Positions 18,165-27,364 of a stretch of DNA of 64,000 bases are shown here, piece by piece; within the stretch, counting starts at the first letter, position 1; each line of letters opens with the position of its first letter. The stretch is from Comamonadaceae bacterium (GTDB lineage Bacteria > Pseudomonadota > Gammaproteobacteria > Burkholderiales > Burkholderiaceae_C): positions 80,531 to 144,530 of the forward strand of contig JAJTEW010000003.1 in the NCBI GenBank assembly GCA_021299875.1. Reading direction: 5' to 3'. The position numbers were made by a program, and so were the translations under genes. The notes under the pieces were generated by a model. It did not search any database and was not told where the DNA came from. It worked only from the letters and a program-made list of their open reading frames with translations.

Positions 18165-19532
18165 TCAAATTTTGGATGGGAGTTTGTCAATGGCATTTTC
18201 GCGGATGCGCAAGATCAGCAAGGCCACAATGCCACTGGCAATGAGCCACATGGAGACATGGATCGCCTTTTGTGAAATCGCATACGTGATGCTGGAATAA
18301 GTCAGCCAAGCACAGACGGCACAAAAAACCAGAGGCAAGAGCGGATACAGCGGCACTTTGAAGGGTCTGACGGTCTGGCGGTCTGTTTGCCTCAACCAAA
18401 TCAAGGACAGACCCACCAAAAATAAGAATCCCCAAAAAACAGGGGCTGTGAACTCGACCATGGCAGAGAAGCCATCGGCTTCTTGCGTGCCCAAGATGAT
18501 CAAACCGATGCTGATGAGGGCTTGCAGCAGCAAGGCGGGTTTGGGGCTGCCGATCTCCAGTTGCCACTGACCCAATTTGCGCAAGGCCTTCCAGTCGCTG
18601 CCTACAGCGAAGTTGGTACGAGCGCCCACAAACATGGTGGCGTTGATGCTGGTCAAGGCTGCAATGGCGACGAACAAGCCTAAAGCTTTTTGCGCCCAAG
18701 GACCAAATGCCAAACCCAGCAGGTCGGCCGCTGCGGTTTTGCTCTGACTCAATCCATTCAAGCCAAGGCCCCAAATCAAGGCCACATTGACCAGCAAATA
18801 AATGGCGGACAAAGCGATCATGCTGGCCAGGATGACCCAGACCATGGTGCGCGGGCCGCCTTGCAATTCGGCTGAGATGTAGGCGGATTCGTTCCAGCCA
18901 CCAAAGGTCAGCAAAACAAAGACCAAGCAAAGTCCCCACTGGGATGCGGCCGGTGCCTGAACAAACCATTGAACAGCGCCTGAAGCTGGGGCATCCACCC
19001 AAAAGCCCGCCACCACAATGGCCAACAAGCCGACGATTTCGGTCGCGGTCAGCCAGTTCTGGATTTTGGAGGAGGCGTGAATGCCCAGCAAATTGACCGC
19101 CGTCAGAAAAACCACAACGCCCAAAGCCCAGATGGCACTGGAATAAGCACCCAAGGGCACCAGTGTGCTCATGTAATCGCCAAAAACAAAAGCCAAAAGA
19201 GCGATTGAGCCCGTGTTAATGATGGTGGCGCGAGACCATCCGTAGATGAAAGAAAAATCACGCCCAAAGGCGCGCTTTAAAAAATGGTAATCACCGCCAG
19301 CACTGGGGTAAGCCGTGCACAACTCGGCGTAGCACAAGGCACCGATGATGGAAATCAGCCCCCCCGCCACCCACAGCACCAAGGCCCAGCCAGCGTCGCC
19401 ACTGATGCCCGCCACCATCGACGGGGTTTTGAAAATGCCGGCGCCAATCACGATGCCAACGATCAGCGCGATGGCTGAAAGAGGGTGAAGCAAGCGCAGC
19501 ATGTTGACGGGAGCGGTGTGGTCAGCGTTCAT
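18165..19532 (-). CDS. APC-superfamily amino acid permease
   Basis: About 12 hydrophobic segments, the opening LSAIALIVGIVIGAGIFKTP, and GDYHFLKRAFGRDFSF identify an amino acid-polyamine-organocation transporter (LAT/CAT-like). The chosen ATG gives 455 residues; the longer frame would begin inside the preceding methyltransferase gene and adds an unlikely N-terminus. It is followed after three bases by the acyl-CoA ligase. Substrate specificity is unknown; the ligase neighbour leaves open a carboxylic acid or amino acid derivative. Confidence 0.9.
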   Translation of the reverse strand: MNADHTAPVNMLRLLHPLSAIALIVGIVIGAGIFKTPSMVAGISGDAGWALVLWVAGGLISIIGALCYAELCTAYPSAGGDYHFLKRAFGRDFSFIYGWSRATIINTGSIALLAFVFGDYMSTLVPLGAYSSAIWALGVVVFLTAVNLLGIHASSKIQNWLTATEIVGLLAIVVAGFWVDAPASGAVQWFVQAPAASQWGLCLVFVLLTFGGWNESAYISAELQGGPRTMVWVILASMIALSAIYLLVNVALIWGLGLNGLSQSKTAAADLLGLAFGPWAQKALGLFVAIAALTSINATMFVGARTNFAVGSDWKALRKLGQWQLEIGSPKPALLLQALISIGLIILGTQEADGFSAMVEFTAPVFWGFLFLVGLSLIWLRQTDRQTVRPFKVPLYPLLPLVFCAVCAWLTYSSITYAISQKAIHVSMWLIASGIVALLILRIRENAIDKLPSKI

Positions 19533-19572
19533 GGTCTGAGAAAAAAGTGAGAAAGTTCGAAAGAGCAGGAGA

Positions 19573-20430
19573 TCACTGGCGAACGCCTTCAATGGAAGCA
19601 TTTGTGAAGCCTGAACTCACGCTGCCGGTCATGCGCTTGCCCTCAACCCGTCCTGTGAAGGTGTGAACGGTTTGGTCTGGTGTGCTGAAGCGAAATTTGA
19701 GTTCTTCGCCCTGAAGTCTCGCGCCCATCAGCGCTTGGGTCACGCCGCCACGTGTCATGGTGCCGCCGATGTGCTGAAAGGTTTGGTTCATTTTCAAGCG
19801 CACAGGACCGCCTTCCAAGCCCGTGATGACCCAGTCACCTGACACCTGTGCCGGCACCATCCAGTAATAGGCGCGTGAGTACTCGTGTTGCATGGTCTCG
19901 TCAGGCTCCCAATCGCCCATGGTGAAGGCGTGCGACACCACGCGGGTGCCGGGCTTCATTTTGAGCAAAATGGGTCGAAGCTGAAGATTCAGGTGAGGCA
20001 TCAGGTAAAGCGTGACGACTGTCGCTGAGGAGAAGTCCTCTTTGAAGATGTCGCCTGTGACGATGCGGACCTTGTTGCTCAGCCCCGCTTCATTGACTTT
20101 GCGGCGGGCAAACTGGGCCATGTCGGGGTTGTACTCAATGCCCACCGATTGCGCGCCAAACTTGCGCGCAGCCGTGATGGCAATGATCCCGTCTCCTGCC
20201 CCCAAGTCAAACAACCGGTCTTGTTCGGTGACTTTGGCTGCTGTCAGCATTTTGTCGATCAGACCTTCGGGTGTCGGAATCCAGATCACATCTTTGCCCG
20301 CCTGACCTCGAATGGGTTCATAGGCTGTGTTGGGGGTTTTGTTGTCCGAGGTCACGCTGGCTGTGGAAGCGTGTCCGCCCAACATGCAGAAGGCCAAAAA
20401 AGTGGCCGTCCAAAAAGGTTTCGTGTTCAT
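19573..20430 (-). CDS. SAM methyltransferase-like protein with a signal peptide (FAM173-like core)
   Basis: The start is the ATG eight codons into the longest frame, preceded by AGGAGCT. The 285-residue product begins with an export signal (FWTATFLAFCMLGG, cleavage near HAS-TA). A Rossmann methyltransferase core follows: IPTPEGLIDKML, motif I LFDLGAGDGIIAI, Glu in VGIEYNPDM, GDIFKEDF, and VVTLYLMPHLN. This resembles the FAM173/ATPSCKMT lysine methyltransferase group. The last 90 residues form an added domain. SAM is not expected in the periplasm, so export plus an intact SAM motif is odd; the signal could instead act as a membrane anchor. It lies 40 bases before the permease gene. Confidence 0.8.
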   Translation of the reverse strand: MNTKPFWTATFLAFCMLGGHASTASVTSDNKTPNTAYEPIRGQAGKDVIWIPTPEGLIDKMLTAAKVTEQDRLFDLGAGDGIIAITAARKFGAQSVGIEYNPDMAQFARRKVNEAGLSNKVRIVTGDIFKEDFSSATVVTLYLMPHLNLQLRPILLKMKPGTRVVSHAFTMGDWEPDETMQHEYSRAYYWMVPAQVSGDWVITGLEGGPVRLKMNQTFQHIGGTMTRGGVTQALMGARLQGEELKFRFSTPDQTVHTFTGRVEGKRMTGSVSSGFTNASIEGVRQ

Positions 20431-20955
20431 CAAAGCTCCTGTTGAAAGGGTCATGTCCGATGGGTATTTCTATCAACACACCCCAAAAAAATTCAAAGCA
20501 ATTAAACCATTGCCAAGCGTGTTGGTTGTTTCATTTGTTGGACAACATCGTTACGTGGAAACCCTAGGCTTGGCATTTTCTGTTCTGTGCGGATGCCATG
20601 GGCTGCTGAGGTTTTTTTATGGGTATCGATGGATTAAAAATTAGATTAAAAGAGTCATATTAAATCCTTCTCATCAATAACTACCACGTTGAAAATTCAA
20701 TATCCATCAATGGAAACCCTTTATTTAAAGCTTTTTAAATAAAGGTTTTTTCATTCAATCGTTGGGTCTGAATCGGTGGGTTCAACTTGTAGAATCGGCG
20801 CCGTTTAACCCCATTGCCAATGCCTGAACTGGCGACATTAAAACTTTAATGGTCATCAGTTTCTGGTCTTGTGCAGATGCCCTTGAGGTTTTGTGTCTTC
20901 ATGATTCACGCCTTTGTTTCTCATTAGACGAATCACATTTCATTCAGCCTGGATC
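20431..20955. other. AT-rich divergent intergenic region
   Basis: The 525 bases between the exported methyltransferase gene (leftward) and the fused MFS/spermidine-synthase gene (rightward) are clearly AT-richer than the surroundings and hold no convincing coding frame. The main structure is the hairpin at 20718-20745. Both promoters should lie here; I could not fix -35/-10 pairs with confidence. Confidence 0.5.
20718..20745. terminator. Perfect 12-bp AT-rich stem-loop with flanking T-run
   Basis: CCTTTATTTAAA and TTTAAATAAAGG form a perfect 12-bp inverted repeat around a GCTT loop, followed by six T (after GG) on the plus strand and preceded by an A-run. It has the form of a bidirectional terminator but lies between two divergent starts, where no known transcript ends. 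It may end an unannotated small RNA or act as an operator. Confidence 0.45.
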
Positions 20956-23157
20956 ATGAATAAAAGCATTGCGACCCGCCCCAATCCTTGGAGTTTTCTG
21001 CCATTTGCACTCACGATTTTCACGAGTGCTTTTTTGTTGTTTCAGGTTCAACCTTTGCTGAGCAAGCAAATCTTGCCGTGGTTTGGTGGCAGTCCTGCTG
21101 TTTGGACCACAGCGATGCTGTTTTTTCAGACTTTGTTGTGTTTGGGTTACCTGTATGCGCACGCCTTGGCCAAGGTGCCTTCTCGCCAAACACAGGCAAG
21201 GATCCACGTGTTTTTGTTGGTTCTTGCGGCCTTGTTGGCTTCTAGGGTGTTGCCCGGCACTGAACTGCGACCCGAGTCACCCGACTCACCGGTCTTTCAG
21301 GTGTTGTTGATTTTGGGCGCAAGTGTGGGTTTGCCATATTTTTGTTTGGCCACCACCGGTCCTTTGGTTCAGCATTGGTTCACCAGTACGGCGCATGCAT
21401 CGTCTGTTTTTCGCTTGTATGCCTTGTCCAATGTGGGTTCATTCTTGGCCCTGTTGTCTTTTCCTTATGTGCTCGAGCCTTGGCTTGAGCAACAAGAAAT
21501 GGGACAACTTTGGACCGCTGGTTTTTGGGTGTTCGCTCTGTTGTGTTTGCCGGTCGCGTTGGGGGCGTGGCAAAACAAGGTGCAGATCGGTGCTGCTTCC
21601 CACGGGGACGGCCCCGACTCCTCATCGCCCGTGGCCGCTGAACAACTGGGACATCCAGCCCAAACGTCTTTGAGGCAGCGTTTTTCATGGGTGGCGTTGC
21701 CCGCATTGGCTTCTCTGGTTTTCATTGCAGCCACGGATCAAATCAGCCACGACGTAGCGCCAGAGCCCAGGTTGTGGATTTCCACCCTGGGCCTGTACTT
21801 GGTCACCTTCATCCTGACTTTTGACCACCCCAGGTGGTACCGCCCCAAGTTGTTTGCCATCTTGAGCTTGGTGCTGCTGCTGGCCACCGCTGGTATCAGT
21901 GACATACCGCGGTGGTTGGGCATTGAGTGGGACTATGGCGTCAACGAAGTGCGATGGTCGCATTTCGCGCTGTTGTTTGTGGTGTGCATGTTGTGCCACG
22001 GCGAGCTCTATCGCAGAAGGCCTGTGGACACGCGTCGGCTGACCGAGTTTTACCTGTGCATGTCCGTTGGGGGGGCTTTTGGTGGTTTGTTCGTCACCTT
22101 GGTGGCGACCCAATGGTTTGACGATTACCACGAGTGGTTGATGGCCTTGATTTTGGTGGCCTTGTTGGCCTGCCATGTGTTGTTTCGCTCAGATTCACAG
22201 CGTCCTGGCTTGGCGGGGCGACTTGTGGGCGTGTTCACGGCCATCGTCATGGTGGCTTTGTTGGCGGTCATGCAAAACCCTTGGTCCTGGCGCGAGGTGC
22301 GCAAAGCGGACCGCACAGAAGTGCTGTTGGACCAAGACAGAAATTTTTACGGCACGGTTTCCGTCAAAGAGCGCCGATTTTTGAACGAACCCGAGCGCAA
22401 CGACAGGGTGTTTTTCAGTGGCAATGTCACCCACGGTCAGCAGTTTTTGTCTGAGTCACTGCGCCATGTGCCGACCACTTACTACGCACGCGACAGCGGC
22501 ATAGGCGAAACCCTGTTGTGGGCCATGTCGCAAAAGCCGAATCTTTCGGTCGCGCTCATCGGTTTGGGCGCCGGAACTTTGGCCAATTTTGCCCGCGAAG
22601 CGGATGCTTACGATTTTTATGAGATCAATCCTGCTGCCGTTCGATTTGCACAAGAATGGTTCGACAACTTGGCGTCGTGCAAGGCGCGTGAGCAAAATAT
22701 TTTGCTGGGTGATGCGCGGCTGCGCATGGAGCAGTTGCCCAAAGACAAGCGTTACGACGTCATTGTTTTGGATGCGTTCACCGGCGGATCGGTGCCCATT
22801 CATTTGCTCACGCGAGAAGCCTTTCAGATTTACCGCGATCACCTCCAACCTGACGGCTACATTGCCATCAACATCACCAACGCCTATCTCAACCTGTACC
22901 CTGTCGTGAAGGCGCAGTCAGAGGGCTTGGGGATGGCGTTTCGTCACAAGTCCCAAGCCGCTGACGAGGTTCGCAACGTGCGCAGAAACTTGCACTTCAT
23001 CATGACCCAGGATCAGGCTTACTTGAAGGCCTACCCTTCTGTGAACCGCGAGGTGCGTGACGCTGCGGGTCGTTTCCTGCGGCATGAACCTCAAGACCAA
23101 CCCGGTTTGAGGTTGTGGACCGACCAATTCAGCAGCATTGCGCCCATTGCCAAATGA
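20956..23157 (+). CDS. Fused membrane transporter-like / spermidine synthase-like protein
   Basis: The 733-residue protein joins an N-terminal multi-span membrane region (roughly residues 12-440, with SAFLLFQVQPLLSKQILPWF at the start) to a C-terminal aminopropyltransferase-like domain from about residue 470. That domain shows LIGLGAGTLANFA, YDFYEINPAAVRFA, GDARLRMEQLP and VIVLDAFTGGSVPIHLLT. These fusions are widespread in proteobacteria but their reaction is not established. The start is the ATG giving MNKSIATRP; the longer frame adds an unlikely leader. It stands alone and is divergent from the exported methyltransferase. Confidence 0.9.
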   Translation: MNKSIATRPNPWSFLPFALTIFTSAFLLFQVQPLLSKQILPWFGGSPAVWTTAMLFFQTLLCLGYLYAHALAKVPSRQTQARIHVFLLVLAALLASRVLPGTELRPESPDSPVFQVLLILGASVGLPYFCLATTGPLVQHWFTSTAHASSVFRLYALSNVGSFLALLSFPYVLEPWLEQQEMGQLWTAGFWVFALLCLPVALGAWQNKVQIGAASHGDGPDSSSPVAAEQLGHPAQTSLRQRFSWVALPALASLVFIAATDQISHDVAPEPRLWISTLGLYLVTFILTFDHPRWYRPKLFAILSLVLLLATAGISDIPRWLGIEWDYGVNEVRWSHFALLFVVCMLCHGELYRRRPVDTRRLTEFYLCMSVGGAFGGLFVTLVATQWFDDYHEWLMALILVALLACHVLFRSDSQRPGLAGRLVGVFTAIVMVALLAVMQNPWSWREVRKADRTEVLLDQDRNFYGTVSVKERRFLNEPERNDRVFFSGNVTHGQQFLSESLRHVPTTYYARDSGIGETLLWAMSQKPNLSVALIGLGAGTLANFAREADAYDFYEINPAAVRFAQEWFDNLASCKAREQNILLGDARLRMEQLPKDKRYDVIVLDAFTGGSVPIHLLTREAFQIYRDHLQPDGYIAINITNAYLNLYPVVKAQSEGLGMAFRHKSQAADEVRNVRRNLHFIMTQDQAYLKAYPSVNREVRDAAGRFLRHEPQDQPGLRLWTDQFSSIAPIAK

Positions 23158-23306
23158 GGGCTTAAAGGCTGAATTTTTGTATTTTATTTTTGTATCAAAT
23201 GCTTCTGAGATGTAAGGATTCGCCTTGATTTTTCTTGGTTGATCGAACGGGCTCGCTTACCATGGATTGGTTTTCACCTTCAACATCAAAAAACCAGGAG
23301 ACAAAC

Positions 23307-24293
23307 ATGAAAACCCGTCGTCAAGCCCTGTTACAGGGAGCCAGTGCCGTTGCAGCTTTGGGTTTGGGGCACTTGCCTGCTTTCGCGCAAGCCATTCCAG
23401 ACACTTTGAGGATTGTGGTGGGCTTTCCACCGGGGGGCACCACCGACGCATTTGCGCGTCGCATTGGTGAGAAACTGCGCGGTGTGTATGCGACGAACAT
23501 CGTCATCGAGAACCGGCCAGGTGCGGGTGGCCAAATTGGTGTGTCCGCCTTGAAAGCCGCAGCAGGCGACGGCGCCACGATGTTGTACACACCTGCGTCC
23601 ATGTTGACGGTGTACCCCCACTCCTATTCCAAACTGCCTTATTCCCAGGCCGATGTGGCGCCCATCAGCATTGGTCACGCCACCGACCATGCCTTCGTGG
23701 TGGGCCCGGCCGTACCTGTTGAAGTGACCAATTTGCGCCAGTACGTGGCTTGGGCCAAAGCCAACCCCGGCAAGGCCACGGTGGGCAATCCGGGTGCTGG
23801 CTCCATGCCGCATTTGTTGGCGGGGCGTTTTGCGCAAATTGCCGACATCCAATCTTTGAATGTGCCCTTTGCAGGTTCCGGCCCAGGCGTGCCGCAGCTT
23901 CTGGGTGGCCAAATCACGTCGATGTCATCCCCGCTGGGCGACTGGATTCAGCACCACGCCACAGGACGTGCACGCATTTTGGCCACGTCGGGCCCAAATC
24001 GCTCCACCTTTGTGGCCAACGTGGCCACCTACAAAGAGCAGGGCTTTGACGAACTGGTCATGCGCGAATGGTTTGGTTTCTTTTTGCCCGCCACGGCATC
24101 TGCCGCTGTGCGTGACCGAGCCTCTCACTTGCTGCGCGCCGCACTGACGCAGCCCGATGTGGCCGAAGCCGTGGCGCCTTTGGCTGTCCAAGTCACGCCC
24201 ACCACGCAGGAGCAGTTTGCGGAACGCATGAAGGCCGACACCGAGTTCTCTGGCCGATTGGTCCGGGCCCTGGGTTTCCGCGCCGACTCTTGA
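23307..24293 (+). CDS. Bug/TctC-family periplasmic receptor 4
   Basis: The start has CCAGGAG seven bases before it, giving 328 residues with a twin-Arg-like leader (MKTRRQALLQGASAVAAL, ending PAFAQA). Bug motifs: IPDTLRIVVGFPPGG, ENRPGAGG, and NVPFAGSGPGV in place of the usual HIPYKGSAP. That changed ligand loop marks it as the most divergent of the four receptors here. It is followed by an intrinsic terminator and no permease genes. Confidence 0.92.
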   Translation: MKTRRQALLQGASAVAALGLGHLPAFAQAIPDTLRIVVGFPPGGTTDAFARRIGEKLRGVYATNIVIENRPGAGGQIGVSALKAAAGDGATMLYTPASMLTVYPHSYSKLPYSQADVAPISIGHATDHAFVVGPAVPVEVTNLRQYVAWAKANPGKATVGNPGAGSMPHLLAGRFAQIADIQSLNVPFAGSGPGVPQLLGGQITSMSSPLGDWIQHHATGRARILATSGPNRSTFVANVATYKEQGFDELVMREWFGFFLPATASAAVRDRASHLLRAALTQPDVAEAVAPLAVQVTPTTQEQFAERMKADTEFSGRLVRALGFRADS

Positions 24294-24327
24294 TTGTGGG
24301 GGCGGGTTGACGTCCGCCCCATCAAGC

Positions 24328-24354
24328 GGCGCCTGAGTCAGGCGCCCTTTTTTT
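24328..24354 (+). terminator. Intrinsic terminator of Bug receptor 4
   Basis: GGCGCCT and AGGCGCC form a 7-bp GC-rich stem with a 5-base loop, followed by one C and seven T. It overlaps the stop codon of the convergent small gene. A second stem (GGGGCGG/CCGCCCC, 24299-24320) lies just before it. Confidence 0.8.
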
Positions 24355-24670
24355 CGCCGTCACCAGAGTGTTGCGCTTGGACAAGGTTCACCGGTTGCGG
24401 CTGATGAAGTTGTTCCGTTGCTTTTTCAAGCCAAACCCGCAAAGCAGCCAACTGGTCTTTTTGACTGAATGAGCAACTTTCTTCACTGAACAAGGCACTC
24501 GACTCTATGCGGTCGAGCAGCCCATGCAGCACATCACCGTAGCGGTGCGGCAAATTCAACTGGCTTGCCTCCAGGCGCCAAATTCGGATCAGTTGGGTGG
24601 TGGTGTCGCCTTGCTCGCACTGCCTCAGGGCCTGCGTCATGGCGTCCAGCGGGTTTGAGTTCTGGTTCAT
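24338..24670 (-). CDS. Hypothetical small soluble protein
   Basis: From the ATG giving MNQNSNPLDAMTQALRQ the product has 110 residues, is predicted mostly helical and hydrophilic, with a Gln-rich C-terminal stretch and a GDGEKKGA tail. No domain is recognised. It is divergent from the RsuA-type pseudouridine synthase gene and convergent with the Bug receptor. Codon use is like that of its neighbours, which favours a real gene. Confidence 0.55.
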   Translation of the reverse strand: MNQNSNPLDAMTQALRQCEQGDTTTQLIRIWRLEASQLNLPHRYGDVLHGLLDRIESSALFSEESCSFSQKDQLAALRVWLEKATEQLHQPQPVNLVQAQHSGDGEKKGA

Positions 24671-24720
24671 CTTCAAAAGTGGCTGGGTTGAAGTTGTTTT
24701 CGAAGCGACAATCATGCCCC

Positions 24721-25464
24721 ATGAAAGTTCCAACGATGAAACCCATGCGCCTGGAGGACATTTTGTTCAGCCAGGGCTTTGGCACCCGCCGTGTCTGTGC
24801 TGGACTGATCCAGCAAGGGCATGTGCAAGTTCAGGGCCAGACCGTGGTCGATGCGGGCGAGTTTTTTGACCTCGAGGGGCTGCGTTTCAAGGTGCAGGGC
24901 GATGACTGGCCCTTTGCTGCGCAGGCCTATGTGATGCTGAACAAACCTGCAGGAACCGAGTGCTCTCAAAAACCGTCAACCTGGCCCAGCATTTACACCT
25001 TGCTGCCACCGCCTTTGCGCCAGCGCCCCCAAAAAGCCGCAGTGCAAGGGGTTCAGGCGGTGGGGCGGCTGGACCAAGACACCACCGGTCTTTTGCTGTT
25101 GACCGACGACGGCAATTTCATCCACAAAATGAGCTCTCCTAAACACCATGTGCCCAAGGTCTATGAAGTCACCACCAAGCACCCCATTACCGCGGAGATG
25201 GTGGAAAAATTGCTCAGCGGCGTGGTGCTGGACGATGACCCCAAGCCCGTGAAAGCTGCAGCTTGCGAGGCGATGGCTGAGTTGCACCTCAAGCTGACGC
25301 TCACCGAAGGCAAGTACCACCAGGTCAAACGCATGTTGGCGGCGGTGGGCAACCGGGTGGAAGGGCTGCACCGGTCACGTATTGGCGGTTTGGAGTTGAA
25401 CGACTTGGCGCCGGGGCAATGGCGCTGGCTTACTGAGGAAGATTTGAGTTTGCTCAAACCTTGA
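24721..25464 (+). CDS. rsuA: 16S rRNA pseudouridine(516) synthase, RsuA family
   Basis: An N-terminal S4-like domain (MRLEDILFSQGFGTRR, GHVQVQGQTV) precedes the catalytic domain with AVGRLDQDTTGLLLLTDDG, where the Asp is the nucleophile, and the RsuA-type end EGKYHQVKRMLAAVGN. RsuA isomerises U516 of 16S rRNA. The long upstream extension of the frame is not domain-like. Start may be this ATG or the one 15 bases later. It overlaps the end of the convergent alpha/beta hydrolase gene by 11 bases. Confidence 0.88.
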   Translation: MKVPTMKPMRLEDILFSQGFGTRRVCAGLIQQGHVQVQGQTVVDAGEFFDLEGLRFKVQGDDWPFAAQAYVMLNKPAGTECSQKPSTWPSIYTLLPPPLRQRPQKAAVQGVQAVGRLDQDTTGLLLLTDDGNFIHKMSSPKHHVPKVYEVTTKHPITAEMVEKLLSGVVLDDDPKPVKAAACEAMAELHLKLTLTEGKYHQVKRMLAAVGNRVEGLHRSRIGGLELNDLAPGQWRWLTEEDLSLLKP

Positions 25465-26299
25465 GGTTTTTCAAAAAGCTCTCAATGGCTTGATTCACCG
25501 CCAAGGGCTGGTCACGGTGGGGGGAATGACCGCAGCCTGCCAGTTTGAGCCGTTGGGTCTGCGGTACATGGCGCGCAATCTCGTCAATTTGCGCCATGCT
25601 GCCATAGGGATCCTCCACGCCTTGAATGGCCAGCATGGGTGCGCTGACCGTGGCCAATGGGTCTCGAATGTCAAAGCTGCGAAAGCTTTCGCTCAGCCAG
25701 ACATCGTTCCACTGCCAAAAGGCGCAGTCCACGTCTGCATGGAAGGGCTGGAGGCGTTCACGCAATGAGCCCTTTTCAAACGCTTCGCGGGCCACTTGGA
25801 TGGCCTGAATCGACATGTCCTCGACCATGACATGGGGCGCCATGGCGATGCAGGCTTGGACATCGCGGTGTGCTGCGTGCAGCAAGGCGATGGTTCCACC
25901 ATCCGAATGGCCGATCAGAACCGGTTTTTGAACACCCCAACGGTCCAGCAATTCGGGCAAGACCAGCTGCGCTTCGCGGTGCATGTAGTCTGGCTGAAGA
26001 CGACCGCTTCGAAGGCGACCGTCTGGGCTTTGTTGGGCTGGCCCCCGCACATCGGCCACGGCGTCGGATTGGCCATAGCCTTGCCGAGAATAGACCCAGC
26101 CAGCGCAGCCGAGTTGTTGGCACAGGCTTCTTGGCCAGTCACGCCACATGCGCACACTGCCCAAGCCTTCGTGCAAAAAAACCAGAACAGGGCGTTCTTG
26201 GCCCGCTGGTGCTGGGATGAACTGGGTCTCCAGCTGGATGCCGAATACGTCTGTTTTTTCACTCGCGGGCAAATGCATCGCAGGGGCTTTCAAATTCAA
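25454..26299 (-). CDS. Alpha/beta-fold hydrolase
   Basis: The 281-residue protein has a complete catalytic triad context: nucleophile Ser in LIGHSDGGTIALLHA, the acid in AIQGVEDPYGSM, and His in LAGCGHSPHRDQP; the oxyanion strand is FLHEGLGSVRMWRDWP. It is soluble with no signal peptide. Homologues are annotated as general hydrolases or esterases; the substrate is unknown. It ends convergently on rsuA with a short overlap. Confidence 0.9.
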   Translation of the reverse strand: MNLKAPAMHLPASEKTDVFGIQLETQFIPAPAGQERPVLVFLHEGLGSVRMWRDWPRSLCQQLGCAGWVYSRQGYGQSDAVADVRGPAQQSPDGRLRSGRLQPDYMHREAQLVLPELLDRWGVQKPVLIGHSDGGTIALLHAAHRDVQACIAMAPHVMVEDMSIQAIQVAREAFEKGSLRERLQPFHADVDCAFWQWNDVWLSESFRSFDIRDPLATVSAPMLAIQGVEDPYGSMAQIDEIARHVPQTQRLKLAGCGHSPHRDQPLAVNQAIESFLKNLKV

Positions 26300-26388
26300 G
26301 GGGGACGCGCTATTTTGAGGGCGTTTCGAGTGGCGCCGTGAAGCACCCGCAACGCGCTGGGCTGTTGTCAGCTGTTAAGCTTTGAGGC

Positions 26389-27327
26389 ATGAAGTTGTTG
26401 ATCGATTCGTTTTGGCGTGCTGGCGCATATTGCCTTCATCCCCGTGTCATCGGCTTGTCGCTGTTGCCCTTGGTTTTGATGGTCGCCCTGTCATGGTTGC
26501 TGGGCTACTTGTATTGGGATGCCGCCATCGCGTTGGTGCGCACTGGGCTCGACGCTTCCAGTTGGCTTGACACCGTGTGGCGCTGGTTGGAAGGGGTGGG
26601 CTTGCCCGATTTGAAGGCGGTCGTGGCGCCTTTGGTGGTGATTTTTCTGATCACCCCCTTGGTGGTCGTCGTTTGCCTGGTGCTGGTGTCTTGGCTGATG
26701 ACGCCGGCCTTGGCCCGCATGGTCGCCCAAAGACGGTTTGCCGAACTTGAGCGCAAGCATGGCGGAAGTTTGCTGGCGGGTTTGGGTTGGACCTTGTGGT
26801 CGGTCTTGTTGGCCTTGGGGGCCTTGTTGATCACCTTGCCCATGTGGCTGGTGCCGCCTTTGGCCATGTTGCTGCCCGCCTTGATTTGGGGGTGGTTGAC
26901 TTACCGCATCATGGCTTTTGATGTGTTGGCCGAGTTTGCCAGCGCCTCAGAACGGCAAACCCTGTTGTCGCGCCACCGCATGAGCCTTTTGGGTATGGGC
27001 GTGATCACCGGCATGATGGGCGCAGCGCCCAGCTTGGTTTGGGCCTCAGGCGCCTTGTTTGTCGCTGCTTTTGTGATCTTGGTGCCTTTGGCGATCTGGA
27101 TCTACACCCTGGTTTTTGCGTTTGCATCTTTGTGGTTTGCACATTACGCCTTGAGTGCCTTGCACGACCTGCGCCTAGAGGCACCGCACGCCTTTGCTGG
27201 CGAGATTTTCCCTGCGCAGCCTGTCTCGCCGCACGCTGAGGCCCGTTTGGCCGCCGGTGTTGCGCACGGGCTGAGCAACACCCCCAAAACCGATGTGACC
27301 GATGTTGATCCTCGGCGCGGCCCTTGA
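26389..27327 (+). CDS. EI24-domain (CysZ-like) membrane protein
   Basis: The 312-residue integral membrane protein starts LLIDSFWRAGAYCLHPRVIG and has about six hydrophobic segments, including VVVVCLVLVSWLMTPALARM and AFDVLAEFAS, matching the EI24 family (PF07264). CysZ of this family is linked to sulfate entry, but most betaproteobacterial members are uncharacterised. The CinA-like gene begins 37 bases downstream on the same strand, so the two may share a transcript. Confidence 0.85.
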   Translation: MKLLIDSFWRAGAYCLHPRVIGLSLLPLVLMVALSWLLGYLYWDAAIALVRTGLDASSWLDTVWRWLEGVGLPDLKAVVAPLVVIFLITPLVVVVCLVLVSWLMTPALARMVAQRRFAELERKHGGSLLAGLGWTLWSVLLALGALLITLPMWLVPPLAMLLPALIWGWLTYRIMAFDVLAEFASASERQTLLSRHRMSLLGMGVITGMMGAAPSLVWASGALFVAAFVILVPLAIWIYTLVFAFASLWFAHYALSALHDLRLEAPHAFAGEIFPAQPVSPHAEARLAAGVAHGLSNTPKTDVTDVDPRRGP

Positions 27328-27364
27328 GCCCCTTGTTCTCCTTCACCTGACCTCACCCAGCACC

